A stretch of 39,136 nt of DNA from JBEIUO01 sp964549785. GTDB lineage: Bacteria; Planctomycetota; Phycisphaerae; Phycisphaerales; UBA1924. The translations under genes were made by a program, and so were the position numbers. The stretch lies in the NCBI GenBank assembly GCA_964549785.1, contig CAZJXA010000007.1:1-39136 (forward strand), written 5' to 3'. Of the stretch, positions 33,471 to 39,136 are shown in pieces (positions within the stretch are counted from its first letter, which is position 1; every line of letters starts with the position of its first letter). The notes beneath the pieces are model-generated. The model had not been told where the DNA came from and did not search any database. It saw nothing but the letters and a program-made list of their open reading frames with translations.

Positions 33471-34337
33471 TCAGGCCGCGTGAGCGATGACCGGGGGTTC
33501 CGTTCGGCCGCGGGCTTGGGCGGTCATCTTGAACCGCAACTCCGTCATGGCCCTTGCGAATATGCGATTGGCGGCTTCGTGCGTAATTCCGAGCCGGCGG
33601 GCCGCCTTGGCGAGCGGGAGGGCGGGCTCACCGTTGATCCCAAAGAACATCCGAATCAGGCGGGCCGATTTGGGATCAAGACCTTCGACGGCTTGCCCGA
33701 GGCGATCGGTTTCATTCCGATCGTCGTTGCGCGCGTCTGAACTTGCCTGCGCGGTGGTACCGCGATCGGGCAACTGAGCGTCAAAGGCGTCGGTGAGGGT
33801 GGCGTTGAGAATTTTTGCGGCATCGCAGGCGCGTTGGGCCGCCTCACCTTTGAGCCCCAAAGACACGGCGACTTCGGACGCGCTCGGCGTGCAGCCGGTA
33901 GCCGTCTGAAGGCCGCTCTGCTCCCGAATCCAGCGCCGGGCCGCGGTCCGCACCCGTCCGGGCATGGTGACTGCGGAAGCGGATCGGCCAAGGCTCGATC
34001 GCATGGCACCCTCTATGTGCTTGATGGCAAAGGTGGAAAACTTGATCCCCCGCGCTGGATCAAAGCGCTCGACCGCCCGGATTAATCCGACGCTGCCGTC
34101 CGCCACCAGATCGTCCATCTGGACCGATCGGCCAGCGAAGCGCTTGGCACAGGAAATGACAAGCGCAATATTTGCCTCGACGATCGCGTTGCGGCGTTCA
34201 GGAGTGGGGTCCGCCTGATAGTGGCGGAATTCTTCGGCGTTGTTGCGCTCGCGCGTTGGACGGGGCGACTCCCCTATCGCGGCGCGGGAGACACCGTCGA
34301 CCGAGCCAGTGTGGCGAGCGAAGCGATTGAAATGCAT
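33471..34337 (-). CDS. Sigma-70-family RNA polymerase sigma factor
   Basis: An alternative sigma-70-family factor of 288 residues from the ATG at 34337 (GAGG seven bases upstream; an upstream frame to 34634 is open but unlike sigma sequence, and overlaps a terminator and another gene). Region 2 reads EANIALVISCAKRFAGR, MDDLVADGSVGLIRAVERFDP and GIKFSTFAIKHIEGAMRSSL; region 3 has RTAARRWIREQSGL; region 4 is SARLIRMFFGINGEPALPLA then KAARRLGITHEAANRIFARAM, with a divergent helix-turn-helix. It lacks region 1.1. It lies directly after a set of envelope-stress genes, separated by a terminator, which suggests a linked regulatory role (inference). Confidence 0.88.
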   Translation of the reverse strand: MHFNRFARHTGSVDGVSRAAIGESPRPTRERNNAEEFRHYQADPTPERRNAIVEANIALVISCAKRFAGRSVQMDDLVADGSVGLIRAVERFDPARGIKFSTFAIKHIEGAMRSSLGRSASAVTMPGRVRTAARRWIREQSGLQTATGCTPSASEVAVSLGLKGEAAQRACDAAKILNATLTDAFDAQLPDRGTTAQASSDARNDDRNETDRLGQAVEGLDPKSARLIRMFFGINGEPALPLAKAARRLGITHEAANRIFARAMTELRFKMTAQARGRTEPPVIAHAA

Positions 34338-34429
34338 CTGCATGCCTCTATCTTCGCAGGCTGGTCTCAGGTACTGATGAATGCCCAGTGAACTTCCGCT
34401 GATCCTGCAAAAAGAAATCGGCTTGGTGA

Positions 34430-34435
34430 TGTCAA
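34430..34435 (-). promoter_or_regulatory. Perfect -35 box TTGACA before the sigma gene
   Basis: TTGACA on the minus strand, just past the terminator of the upstream operon and ~92 bases before the sigma start. The -10 region 17 bases on is only TTTTGC, so promoter strength is uncertain. Confidence 0.35.
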
Positions 34436-34442
34436 TGCAATG

Positions 34443-34473
34443 AAAAAACCCGGCGCTGCATGCACGCCGGGTT
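34443..34473 (-). terminator. Intrinsic terminator of the envelope-stress operon
   Basis: On the minus strand AACCCGGCG pairs with CGCCGGGTT across the loop TGCATGCAG, followed by a run of T (34448-34443). It lies 34 bases after the stop of the 45-residue membrane peptide gene and before the sigma gene. Confidence 0.93.
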
Positions 34474-34506
34474 AGGAAGCATTTGTTTCCAAAACAAAAC
34501 GGTCGT

Positions 34507-34644
34507 TCATCCCACGCAGCCGCGGAACAGTAGAAAGAGGAGAATGAGCGGGATTGGCACTCCGAGCGCCCAGAGCAGAATTCCGCCACGGACCTTTCCC
34601 GAACGGGAGCCAAGCCGAGGGATGAGTGGAACAAGGGTTTTCAT
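34507..34644 (-). CDS. 45-residue single-helix membrane protein
   Basis: A small gene from an ATG at 34644 with AAGGA nine bases upstream. The product begins MKTLVPLIPRLGSRSGKVRG and ends with one membrane helix, ILLWALGVPIPLILLFLLF, then RGCVG. The core LWxLGVPIPxxLLLxLF recurs in short hypothetical membrane proteins of proteobacteria and other groups. It is the last gene before the terminator, 65 bases after the DUF2383 gene. Too short for many gene callers. Role unknown. Confidence 0.75.
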   Translation of the reverse strand: MKTLVPLIPRLGSRSGKVRGGILLWALGVPIPLILLFLLFRGCVG

Positions 34645-34709
34645 TGAGCGGATTCCTTGAGTAGGCTTGAGATGTCATCGACATCGGCTGAACATGCAGG
34701 GACGCGAAT

Positions 34710-35189
34710 TTACTGTTTCAGGCGTTCGGCCCGGTCGCGCATGTCGCGCACCGTGTCATGGGCTTCTTTGATGCTGACATACTGCCGCGCGATGATCTGC
34801 GAGATTGAGTCACCCAGACCGTCCTCAAGTACTTCTTCGTAGCGATGCTTGATCGCGTCCTCGCCGCGTTCGGCCTCTGCCAAAATCGCGTATTCCTCGC
34901 CCCGTGCGATCTGTCCGCGCAAACCGAGCCACCATCGATGGAAGGTTCCCAGGGTGGTTCCGCTGGTGCTGGGGCGTTCCCCATTTGCGTAGACGATCGC
35001 CTGGAGTTCCTGGGCGAAGCGTGATCGGATGGCGCTGTGTTCTCTGAAAAGGCTCGACAGTTGGGGTTCGTCGAAGCGTTCGGCCGCCTCCTCAAAGCCC
35101 TTGGAACTGTCGATGTTGAGGTCGATGAGGTCGTCCAGTTTCCGGGTTGCTTCGTCGGAAATCACTGGGATTGAGTTTGACGTGGTCAT
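34710..35189 (-). CDS. DUF2383 / PA2169-family four-helix-bundle protein
   Basis: A 159-residue protein matching the DUF2383 pattern of ferritin-like four-helix bundles: LDDLIDLNIDSSKGFEEAAE, LSSLFREHSAIRSRFAQELQ, a short linker then TFHRWWLGLRGQIA, AILAEAERGEDAIKHRYEEV, and ISQIIARQYVSIKEAHDTVR. The typical HR.W motif is kept. No metal ligand set for ferroxidase activity is obvious. Relatives are associated with stress and stationary phase in proteobacteria. AAGG lies ten bases before the ATG. Adjacent DUF1328 and entericidin genes are common companions in proteobacterial stress loci. Confidence 0.92.
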   Translation of the reverse strand: MTTSNSIPVISDEATRKLDDLIDLNIDSSKGFEEAAERFDEPQLSSLFREHSAIRSRFAQELQAIVYANGERPSTSGTTLGTFHRWWLGLRGQIARGEEYAILAEAERGEDAIKHRYEEVLEDGLGDSISQIIARQYVSIKEAHDTVRDMRDRAERLKQ

Positions 35190-35232
35190 ATTGATGGTGC
35201 CTTCTCGCTCGTTGAATCGGTTATGGCCGCTC

Positions 35233-35418
35233 TCACAGTTTGATGGATGAGGCGCCGCCCTTGCGGAAGAGGCCCATCAATAAGGAGATGACGAAGAGGA
35301 CAAGGAAAACGAAGAAAAGGATCTGGGCGATGCTCGATGCACCCGCGGCAATGTTGCCGAAGCCGAAGAGTGCAGCGACAACCGCGACGATGAAAAACAC
35401 AAGGGCGTAATAGAGCAT
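35233..35418 (-). CDS. DUF1328 (YtjA-like) small membrane protein
   Basis: A 61-residue protein with two membrane helices, MLYYALVFFIVAVVAALFGF and GASSIAQILFFVFLVLFVIS, and a basic end. This is a near-textbook DUF1328 sequence (start MLYYAL.F.V.A..AA..GFGGIA). AGGAG is six bases before the ATG. The family is abundant in proteobacteria under stress control; function is unknown. Confidence 0.95.
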   Translation of the reverse strand: MLYYALVFFIVAVVAALFGFGNIAAGASSIAQILFFVFLVLFVISLLMGLFRKGGASSIKL

Positions 35419-35490
35419 CAGAGACTCCTAAGAATTCTTTGCATCCGCGAGTTTCGAGGGTTCACACCATTTGAGGAAGGGATGAGCGTG

Positions 35491-35667
35491 TCAGTTCTTT
35501 GCGTCCTGTGCGGCGTCTTCGATCCCGTCGCCGGCCGCCTCAATATCGCGGCCAGCTCCCTCAACCGTGTTGCAAGCCGCCAAGCCGGTGAGCGCGCCAG
35601 CGGCGATAATCAGGGCCAAACGGCGGGCAAAGGCATCGGTGCACATGGGGGTCTTGAGATTCGTCAC
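35491..35667 (-). CDS. Entericidin-like small lipoprotein
   Basis: A 58-residue lipoprotein starting at a GTG (35667) with GGAGG about eight bases upstream. The leader contains RRLALIIAAGALTGLAAC, whose lipobox L-A-A-C ends at C32; the mature part is NTVEGAGRDIEAAGDGIEDA, the hallmark entericidin A/B sequence (CNTVxGxGxDIxxAGxAIxxA). Entericidins are small envelope lipoproteins linked to stationary-phase and osmotic stress. It is the first gene of the operon entericidin, DUF1328, DUF2383, 45-residue peptide. The gene is short and can be overlooked. Confidence 0.88.
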   Translation of the reverse strand: MTNLKTPMCTDAFARRLALIIAAGALTGLAACNTVEGAGRDIEAAGDGIEDAAQDAKN

Positions 35668-35706
35668 AGGAATTCCTCCGAAATGGGGCGTCTGTTGACG
35701 ACGCCG

Positions 35707-35733
35707 TTTGAGATGTGTGTCAAGTTTCGTTCC
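35707..35733 (-). promoter_or_regulatory. ECF-type promoter candidate before the entericidin gene
   Basis: On the minus strand GGAAC (35733-35729) and TCAAA (35711-35707) are separated by 17 bases, the spacing of sigma-E-type promoters. The start codon lies about 40 bases downstream. A TTGACA (35723-35718) is nested inside but lacks a matching -10. Assignment rests on the match to the known consensus. Confidence 0.45.
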
Positions 35734-35814
35734 TCGACATCTGTACTGTCGATGGGCAACCCCGCCGTACGATGAAGCCGGGCTAAATCACCGTTTATGG
35801 AAACGTGGGGGTAT

Positions 35815-35829
35815 TCCCAGTAACTGGGA
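35815..35829. repeat. Palindrome TCCCAGTAACTGGGA
   Basis: A perfect 15-base dyad (7-base arms around one A) in the divergent-looking gap between the methionine aminopeptidase end and the stress operon. It suits an operator. About 85 bases upstream of the ECF-like promoter. Confidence 0.4.
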
Positions 35830-35892
35830 GTTTGAAACCAAAGGGGCGATCACGCCGTGCCGGAACTGGCACGCCATCCTGTCGGGGTCCGA

Positions 35893-36714
35893 CTACGCCA
35901 CGATGTCGTTCACCAATTCCAGCCCCTCGGTGAGCACGCGCGGGCCTTTTTCAGTGATCAGTACGTCGTGCTCATAATGAACGCTCATCGAGCCGTCCTT
36001 CATGTACACGGGCCACTCGTGACCCTTGGTGCGGGTTTCCGGGGCTCCCGCGGCGATCATCGGCTCGACCGCGACCAACGTTCCTGGCCGACACGCCGTG
36101 TGAACGTCCGACCACTCACCCGGGTGGGTGGGCACGGTGTTGCTGACGAAGGGCGCCGCGTGCAGTTTGCGGCCGTAGCCGTGGCCCCCCAAGCCCCGGA
36201 TCAGATGAAATCCGCACTCGGATTCGACATGGCCCTGAACGGTCCGGGCCCAGGCGCCAAAGGTGTTTCCGGGTTTGAGTTCCAGCACGCCGCGGCGAAG
36301 GGACTCTTTGCCGCAGGCCATGAGCCGTTTCACTTCCGGCGTGGGCGCGCCGAAGGCGTAGGTCCAAGCGGCATCGCCTACCCAGCCCTGGTAGCGAACG
36401 CCGATGTCGACCTTGAGGATGTCACCTTGGCCCAGCGGAGCGAGATGGGAGGCCGCAGTCCCATGAACCACGCAGTGGTTCACACTGAGGCACGCGTGCG
36501 ACGGGAACTTGGGGCTCTTCGGGATTTGGTACCCCAGAAAGCACGAGCGGCATTTGAGTTCTTCGAGGGTTTTCGCGACCCACAAATCGACCTGCGGCAG
36601 CGTGACGCCGGGGCGCAGCCACTTCGAGAGTCGCTGATGTACCTCCACCACCCGCTGGGCGGCGGCGTAAGCACTGTCGGCGTCGTCGGGCGAGATCGGT
36701 GGCGGTAAACCCAT
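35893..36714 (-). CDS. map: Type I methionine aminopeptidase
   Basis: Removes the initiator methionine from nascent proteins; 273 residues. The metal ligands are visible: Asp in ILKVDIGVRYQGWVGD (both aspartates), His in GLGGHGYGRKLH, Glu in VAVEPMI and Glu in HYEHDVLIT. The substrate-binding His is in VNHCVVHGTA. The N-terminal ~15 residues are a short extension before VVEVHQRLSKWLRPGV. A Cys-rich SRC or zinc-finger extension is absent. It follows the ALDH-like gene by 75 bases on the same strand. Confidence 0.97.
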   Translation of the reverse strand: MGLPPPISPDDADSAYAAAQRVVEVHQRLSKWLRPGVTLPQVDLWVAKTLEELKCRSCFLGYQIPKSPKFPSHACLSVNHCVVHGTAASHLAPLGQGDILKVDIGVRYQGWVGDAAWTYAFGAPTPEVKRLMACGKESLRRGVLELKPGNTFGAWARTVQGHVESECGFHLIRGLGGHGYGRKLHAAPFVSNTVPTHPGEWSDVHTACRPGTLVAVEPMIAAGAPETRTKGHEWPVYMKDGSMSVHYEHDVLITEKGPRVLTEGLELVNDIVA

Positions 36715-36789
36715 GAAGCGGAAAGTTTAGGTTCGGTTAAGACGAGTGTCCGCGACCGGCCCGCCCCGGCGTGCGAAACGCCCGCGATT

Positions 36790-37695
36790 TCATACCGACG
36801 CCGGATGCCAGATGGTTTTCATCTCGACGAACGGCTCGATCGACCACGGGTGTGTGCCGACGTCGCCGTCCGCCGGGTCATCGGTCACGATCACGACTCG
36901 TTTGAGATTTTCGGCAACGCCGCCACGAAGGAGCGCGGCGTCGGCCCCATCGACCCTCGCACAGATTCCGTCCACATCGCGGTGGGTCGCGATGTGCGGG
37001 ATGAGTTCGCTGCGCAGGCCCGTGAGAATGTTGACAACCCCTCCCGGGAGATCGCTGGTGGCGAAGACTTCGCCCAAGACCGCCGCGGCGATCGGGTTAT
37101 CCTGCGATGCCAACGCGATACAGGCGTTACCGGAACAGATCACCGGGGCCAGCAATGACACCAGCCCCAGCAGCGGGAACGAATCGCCGGCCACAACGGC
37201 GACCACGCCCGTCGGTTCCGGCACCGTAAAGTTGTAGTAGGGCCCTGTCACCGGGTTATTGCAGCCGAGCACCTGCGAGTATTTGTCGGCCCAGCCCGCG
37301 AAGACGACCAGGCGGTCGATCGACGCCTCCACTTCGGCCTCGGGCGAGAAGCGTTGGCCCGCACTTTTTGACGCGACCCGGCGGTCGGACTTTCGCGAGG
37401 GGGTTTCCGGAACGACCGCGCCGAGCGCGGCGGCCAGCTCGGGTCGCTTGCCTTCCATCATCTCGGCCATGCGGTACATCACTTGGCCGCGGTTGTACGC
37501 GCTCGCTCCCGCCCACTTGGGCTGCACCGAGCGGGCGGCTTCAACGCCATCCCGCAGGTCCTTGCGGGACGCTTGGCACAGATGGACCGTACCGCTCGTC
37601 GTCACGACGGGGAGGGTGCGACCGGATTCAGTCCTGGGGAACGAGCCCCCGATGAACAATTTGTAGGTCTTTTGGACATCCAAACGAGCCGTCAT
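36790..37695 (-). CDS. Aldehyde-dehydrogenase-like protein lacking the catalytic domain
   Basis: A 301-residue ALDH-superfamily protein. The N-terminal part is regular: KLFIGGSFPRTESGRTLPV, then WAGASAYNRGQVMYRMAEMM, VPEPTGVVAVVAGDSFPLLG, SGNACIALASQDNPIAAAVL, DLPGGVVNILTGL and ENLKRVVIV. At that point, just before the catalytic Glu (LELGGK) of normal enzymes, it passes after ~20 residues to a C-terminal end PFVEMKTIWHP, like the very end of full-length ALDHs. The catalytic Cys domain of ~190 residues is missing, as is the Glu. It cannot be an active dehydrogenase alone. Either it is a naturally compact accessory subunit or it arose by an internal deletion. Upstream on the same strand is tRNA-Val. 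Confidence 0.88.
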   Translation of the reverse strand: MTARLDVQKTYKLFIGGSFPRTESGRTLPVVTTSGTVHLCQASRKDLRDGVEAARSVQPKWAGASAYNRGQVMYRMAEMMEGKRPELAAALGAVVPETPSRKSDRRVASKSAGQRFSPEAEVEASIDRLVVFAGWADKYSQVLGCNNPVTGPYYNFTVPEPTGVVAVVAGDSFPLLGLVSLLAPVICSGNACIALASQDNPIAAAVLGEVFATSDLPGGVVNILTGLRSELIPHIATHRDVDGICARVDGADAALLRGGVAENLKRVVIVTDDPADGDVGTHPWSIEPFVEMKTIWHPASV

Positions 37696-37729
37696 TCAGG
37701 AGCCCTTGTACGTGTGGAAGCCGTCGAAA

Positions 37730-37802
37730 TGGGCAGACGGGGATTCGAACCCCGAACCCTTCGCATGTAAAGCGAATGCTCTAGCCGTTGAGCTATCCGC
37801 CC
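37730..37802 (-). tRNA. tRNA-Val (UAC)
   Basis: 73 bases on the minus strand. The acceptor GGGCGGA pairs with TCTGCCC (one G-T) with discriminator A; anticodon stem TTCGC/GCGAA with loop TTTACAT gives anticodon TAC; T-arm CGGGG-TTCGAAT-CCCCG. CCA is not encoded. It lies 34 bases before the ALDH-like gene on the same strand. Confidence 0.94.
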
Positions 37803-37848
37803 GGCTACGGACGGAGTTTACGCACCTCCGAGAATGCCGGAGTGAGCA

Positions 37849-39003
37849 TCACTTTCTGGTCGGAGCCTGCACCCGCACCATCTTCGACTTTTTGGCGGGC
37901 GCCCGGCGCCGCTCCTGGCTGAGCGACGGGTAGGCGTCGTTGGGAAGACCGCTGAGCGCGACGGTCTTTCCAAGTCGGGCGGATTTGAGAACGGCCTCGA
38001 TAATGGCGACGTCGATCATGCCTTCGGCACCGCCGGGTTCGGGGTTGCGTCCCGCCCGCACGCACTCTGAGAAGTATTCCAACTCCGGCGCGAATTGGTC
38101 TCGCTTGGCGAACGTGGTTTCCTTGGAATGCTTCCCGGCTTCGACGTTCAACCTCAACTCGCCCTGATACTCGAAGGCCGGGTCGAGCGTCAGGAGCCCT
38201 TTCGTTCCCACCAGCTGGTACCGCCCCGCATCGGCGGCCCCGAAACTGCAGGTGAACGCGGCCAAACGCTCGTCCGGGAACCGCATCGCCACACTCACCA
38301 TCTCCCCCACTTCTCGGAACCGCTTGTCGCTTCCCGTGGCCTCCAGCGCGACAACTTCCACGGGGTTGGCTCGGAAGAGGTATCGGGCCGCATTGATGCA
38401 GTAGATCCCGATGTCGTAGAGGGGACCGCCGCCCATCTTGGATTGCAGGCGCGTGTTGCCTTCCTTGACCTGCATCGTGAAGACCGAAGAGAACGCCCGC
38501 AACTCGCCCAGTTTGCCGCTCTGGGCCCACTGCACCGCGGTCATGTTGGCCCGCTCGAAGTGGAGGCGATAGGCCGTCATCAGCCGCACGTTCCCACGTT
38601 CCGCGGCCAGAATCATGGCCTTGCAGTCGCGCACGGTCGTTGCCAGCGGCTTCTCGCAGAGCACATGAACGCCGGCGCGGGCCGCCAGCACGGCGTATTC
38701 CCGATGCATCGTGTTGGGCAAGGCGATGTAGACGGCCTCAAAGAGTCCTGACTCGCAGCCCGCCGCAAACTCTTCGTACCCCGCCGCGTGTTCGAGGCCA
38801 TAGGCCGCCTTGAGCCGCTTCCGCTTGGCCTGATCGCCGCTGTAGAGTGCCACGAGGCGGGAATTGGGAGCGTTGGCGAAGGCCGGCATCACCGCGTTCT
38901 GCGCGATGTGACCGGCACCCAGAATCGCGTAGCGCACTGCGTCCCGCCCGCGAACGGTTGCACGGATGAGTTTGTCCGACGCCGACTTCGCACGCTTTGC
39001 CAC
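37849..39003 (-). CDS. Gfo/Idh/MocA-family oxidoreductase
   Basis: NAD(P)-dependent sugar-type oxidoreductase, 384 residues. The Rossmann start VRYAILGAGHIAQNAVMPAF, the AVYIALPNTMHREYAVLAAR motif and the catalytic Lys in VLCEKPLATT are typical; the C-terminal domain has GGGPLYDIGIYCINAARYLF with the Asp and Tyr/His region, and AGRYQLVGTKGLLTLDPAFE. It resembles glucose-fructose oxidoreductase in the pattern around EKPLA and GPLYDIGIY. The N-terminal ~24 residues are basic and no signal peptide is present. The C-terminus is a basic tail (RRRAPAKKSKMVRVQ). The substrate cannot be told. It starts 133 bases from the window end. Confidence 0.94.
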   Translation of the reverse strand: MAKRAKSASDKLIRATVRGRDAVRYAILGAGHIAQNAVMPAFANAPNSRLVALYSGDQAKRKRLKAAYGLEHAAGYEEFAAGCESGLFEAVYIALPNTMHREYAVLAARAGVHVLCEKPLATTVRDCKAMILAAERGNVRLMTAYRLHFERANMTAVQWAQSGKLGELRAFSSVFTMQVKEGNTRLQSKMGGGPLYDIGIYCINAARYLFRANPVEVVALEATGSDKRFREVGEMVSVAMRFPDERLAAFTCSFGAADAGRYQLVGTKGLLTLDPAFEYQGELRLNVEAGKHSKETTFAKRDQFAPELEYFSECVRAGRNPEPGGAEGMIDVAIIEAVLKSARLGKTVALSGLPNDAYPSLSQERRRAPAKKSKMVRVQAPTRK

Positions 39004-39136
39004 TCATTGCTCCAAAAATATCGCCCCACATTGCACTCGCCGAATATCGAACCGGGGGCTCAAAGGCTGATGAAGCCCGAATGAACCGCCCCAGGGGTTC
39101 ACCATCGATCCCCCGATGCTTGGCGGGCCGACGCGC

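Noticed and set aside
34344..34634. N-terminal extension of the sigma-70-type factor
   Set aside because: The extension runs through a clear terminator and the 45-aa gene in another frame, is Cys/Phe/Ser-rich, and has no sigma-factor pattern; start set at 34337.
35796..35815. SigB-like plus-strand promoter (GTTTAT followed by GGGTAT)
   Set aside because: No plus-strand gene follows; it would run antisense into the aminopeptidase gene. Spacing is also short.

Overview
The window is high-GC bacterial DNA that most resembles a planctomycete of the class Phycisphaerae. The grounds are a secreted Asp-box protein ending in a double Asp-rich dockerin-like tail (two copies of a DxDSDDI..FF..W pattern) as used on exported proteins of that group, a DUF1559-type prepilin and a second, decapitated prepilin, a Ser/Thr kinase with a zinc ribbon, and flagellar genes of a Gram-negative type. 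This placement is inference from protein character, not from a database search. The window is not one replicon-complete assembly piece: a run of 10 N lies inside gpmI and looks artificial.

Layout. 1-5.7 kb: secreted Asp-box (BNR) protein; a small antitoxin-like ORF that appears frameshifted at a C7 run; then an ABC ATPase, an FtsX-like permease and a membrane-anchored DUF3299-like protein, tightly arranged like the Zrg-type exporters/importers of proteobacteria. 5.7-9.6 kb (minus strand): M6 metalloprotease with two P-domains, a VOC protein with two plausible starts (one giving a lipoprotein), YggS-family PLP protein. 9.8-12 kb: peroxiredoxin and gpmI. 12-16 kb: OmpA-like lipoprotein, a coiled-coil secreted protein, Ser/Thr kinase. 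16-17.9 kb: prepilin remnant and a SWIM zinc-finger protein. 17.9-21.3 kb (minus): flagellar operon flgF-flgG-flgA-flgH, with no flgI next to it. 21.4-23.6 kb (minus): FmdB-like protein, cyclophilin PPIase, prepilin. 24-25.4 kb: ECF sigma and membrane anti-sigma pair. 25.5-27.5 kb: long coiled-coil protein with a Wzz-like C-terminal membrane module. 27.7-30.7 kb: Cys-rich small protein with EVE-domain protein; then a Cys-rich secreted protein translationally coupled to a membrane-anchored repeat protein, both unrecognised. 30.7-33.4 kb: oligopeptide-type ABC permease, DUF4112 protein, tRNA-Leu, small membrane protein, tRNA-Gly. 33.5-35.7 kb (minus): sigma-70-family factor and a run of four small membrane or envelope-stress genes (45-aa membrane peptide, DUF2383, DUF1328, entericidin-like lipoprotein), two of which are short genes easily missed. 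35.9-39 kb (minus): methionine aminopeptidase, an aldehyde-dehydrogenase-like protein lacking the catalytic part, tRNA-Val, Gfo/Idh/MocA oxidoreductase.

Most of the window is ordinary chromosomal content. The parts that stand out are the envelope-stress island at 34.4-35.8 kb with an ECF-like promoter, the coiled-coil/Wzz-like protein, the secreted Cys-rich protein with its coupled membrane partner, the catalytically empty ALDH, the flagellar operon with a FlgH lacking a lipobox, and several sequence-level anomalies (gpmI gap, C7 frameshift, prepilin remnant, stop codons sitting in loops of GC hairpins).
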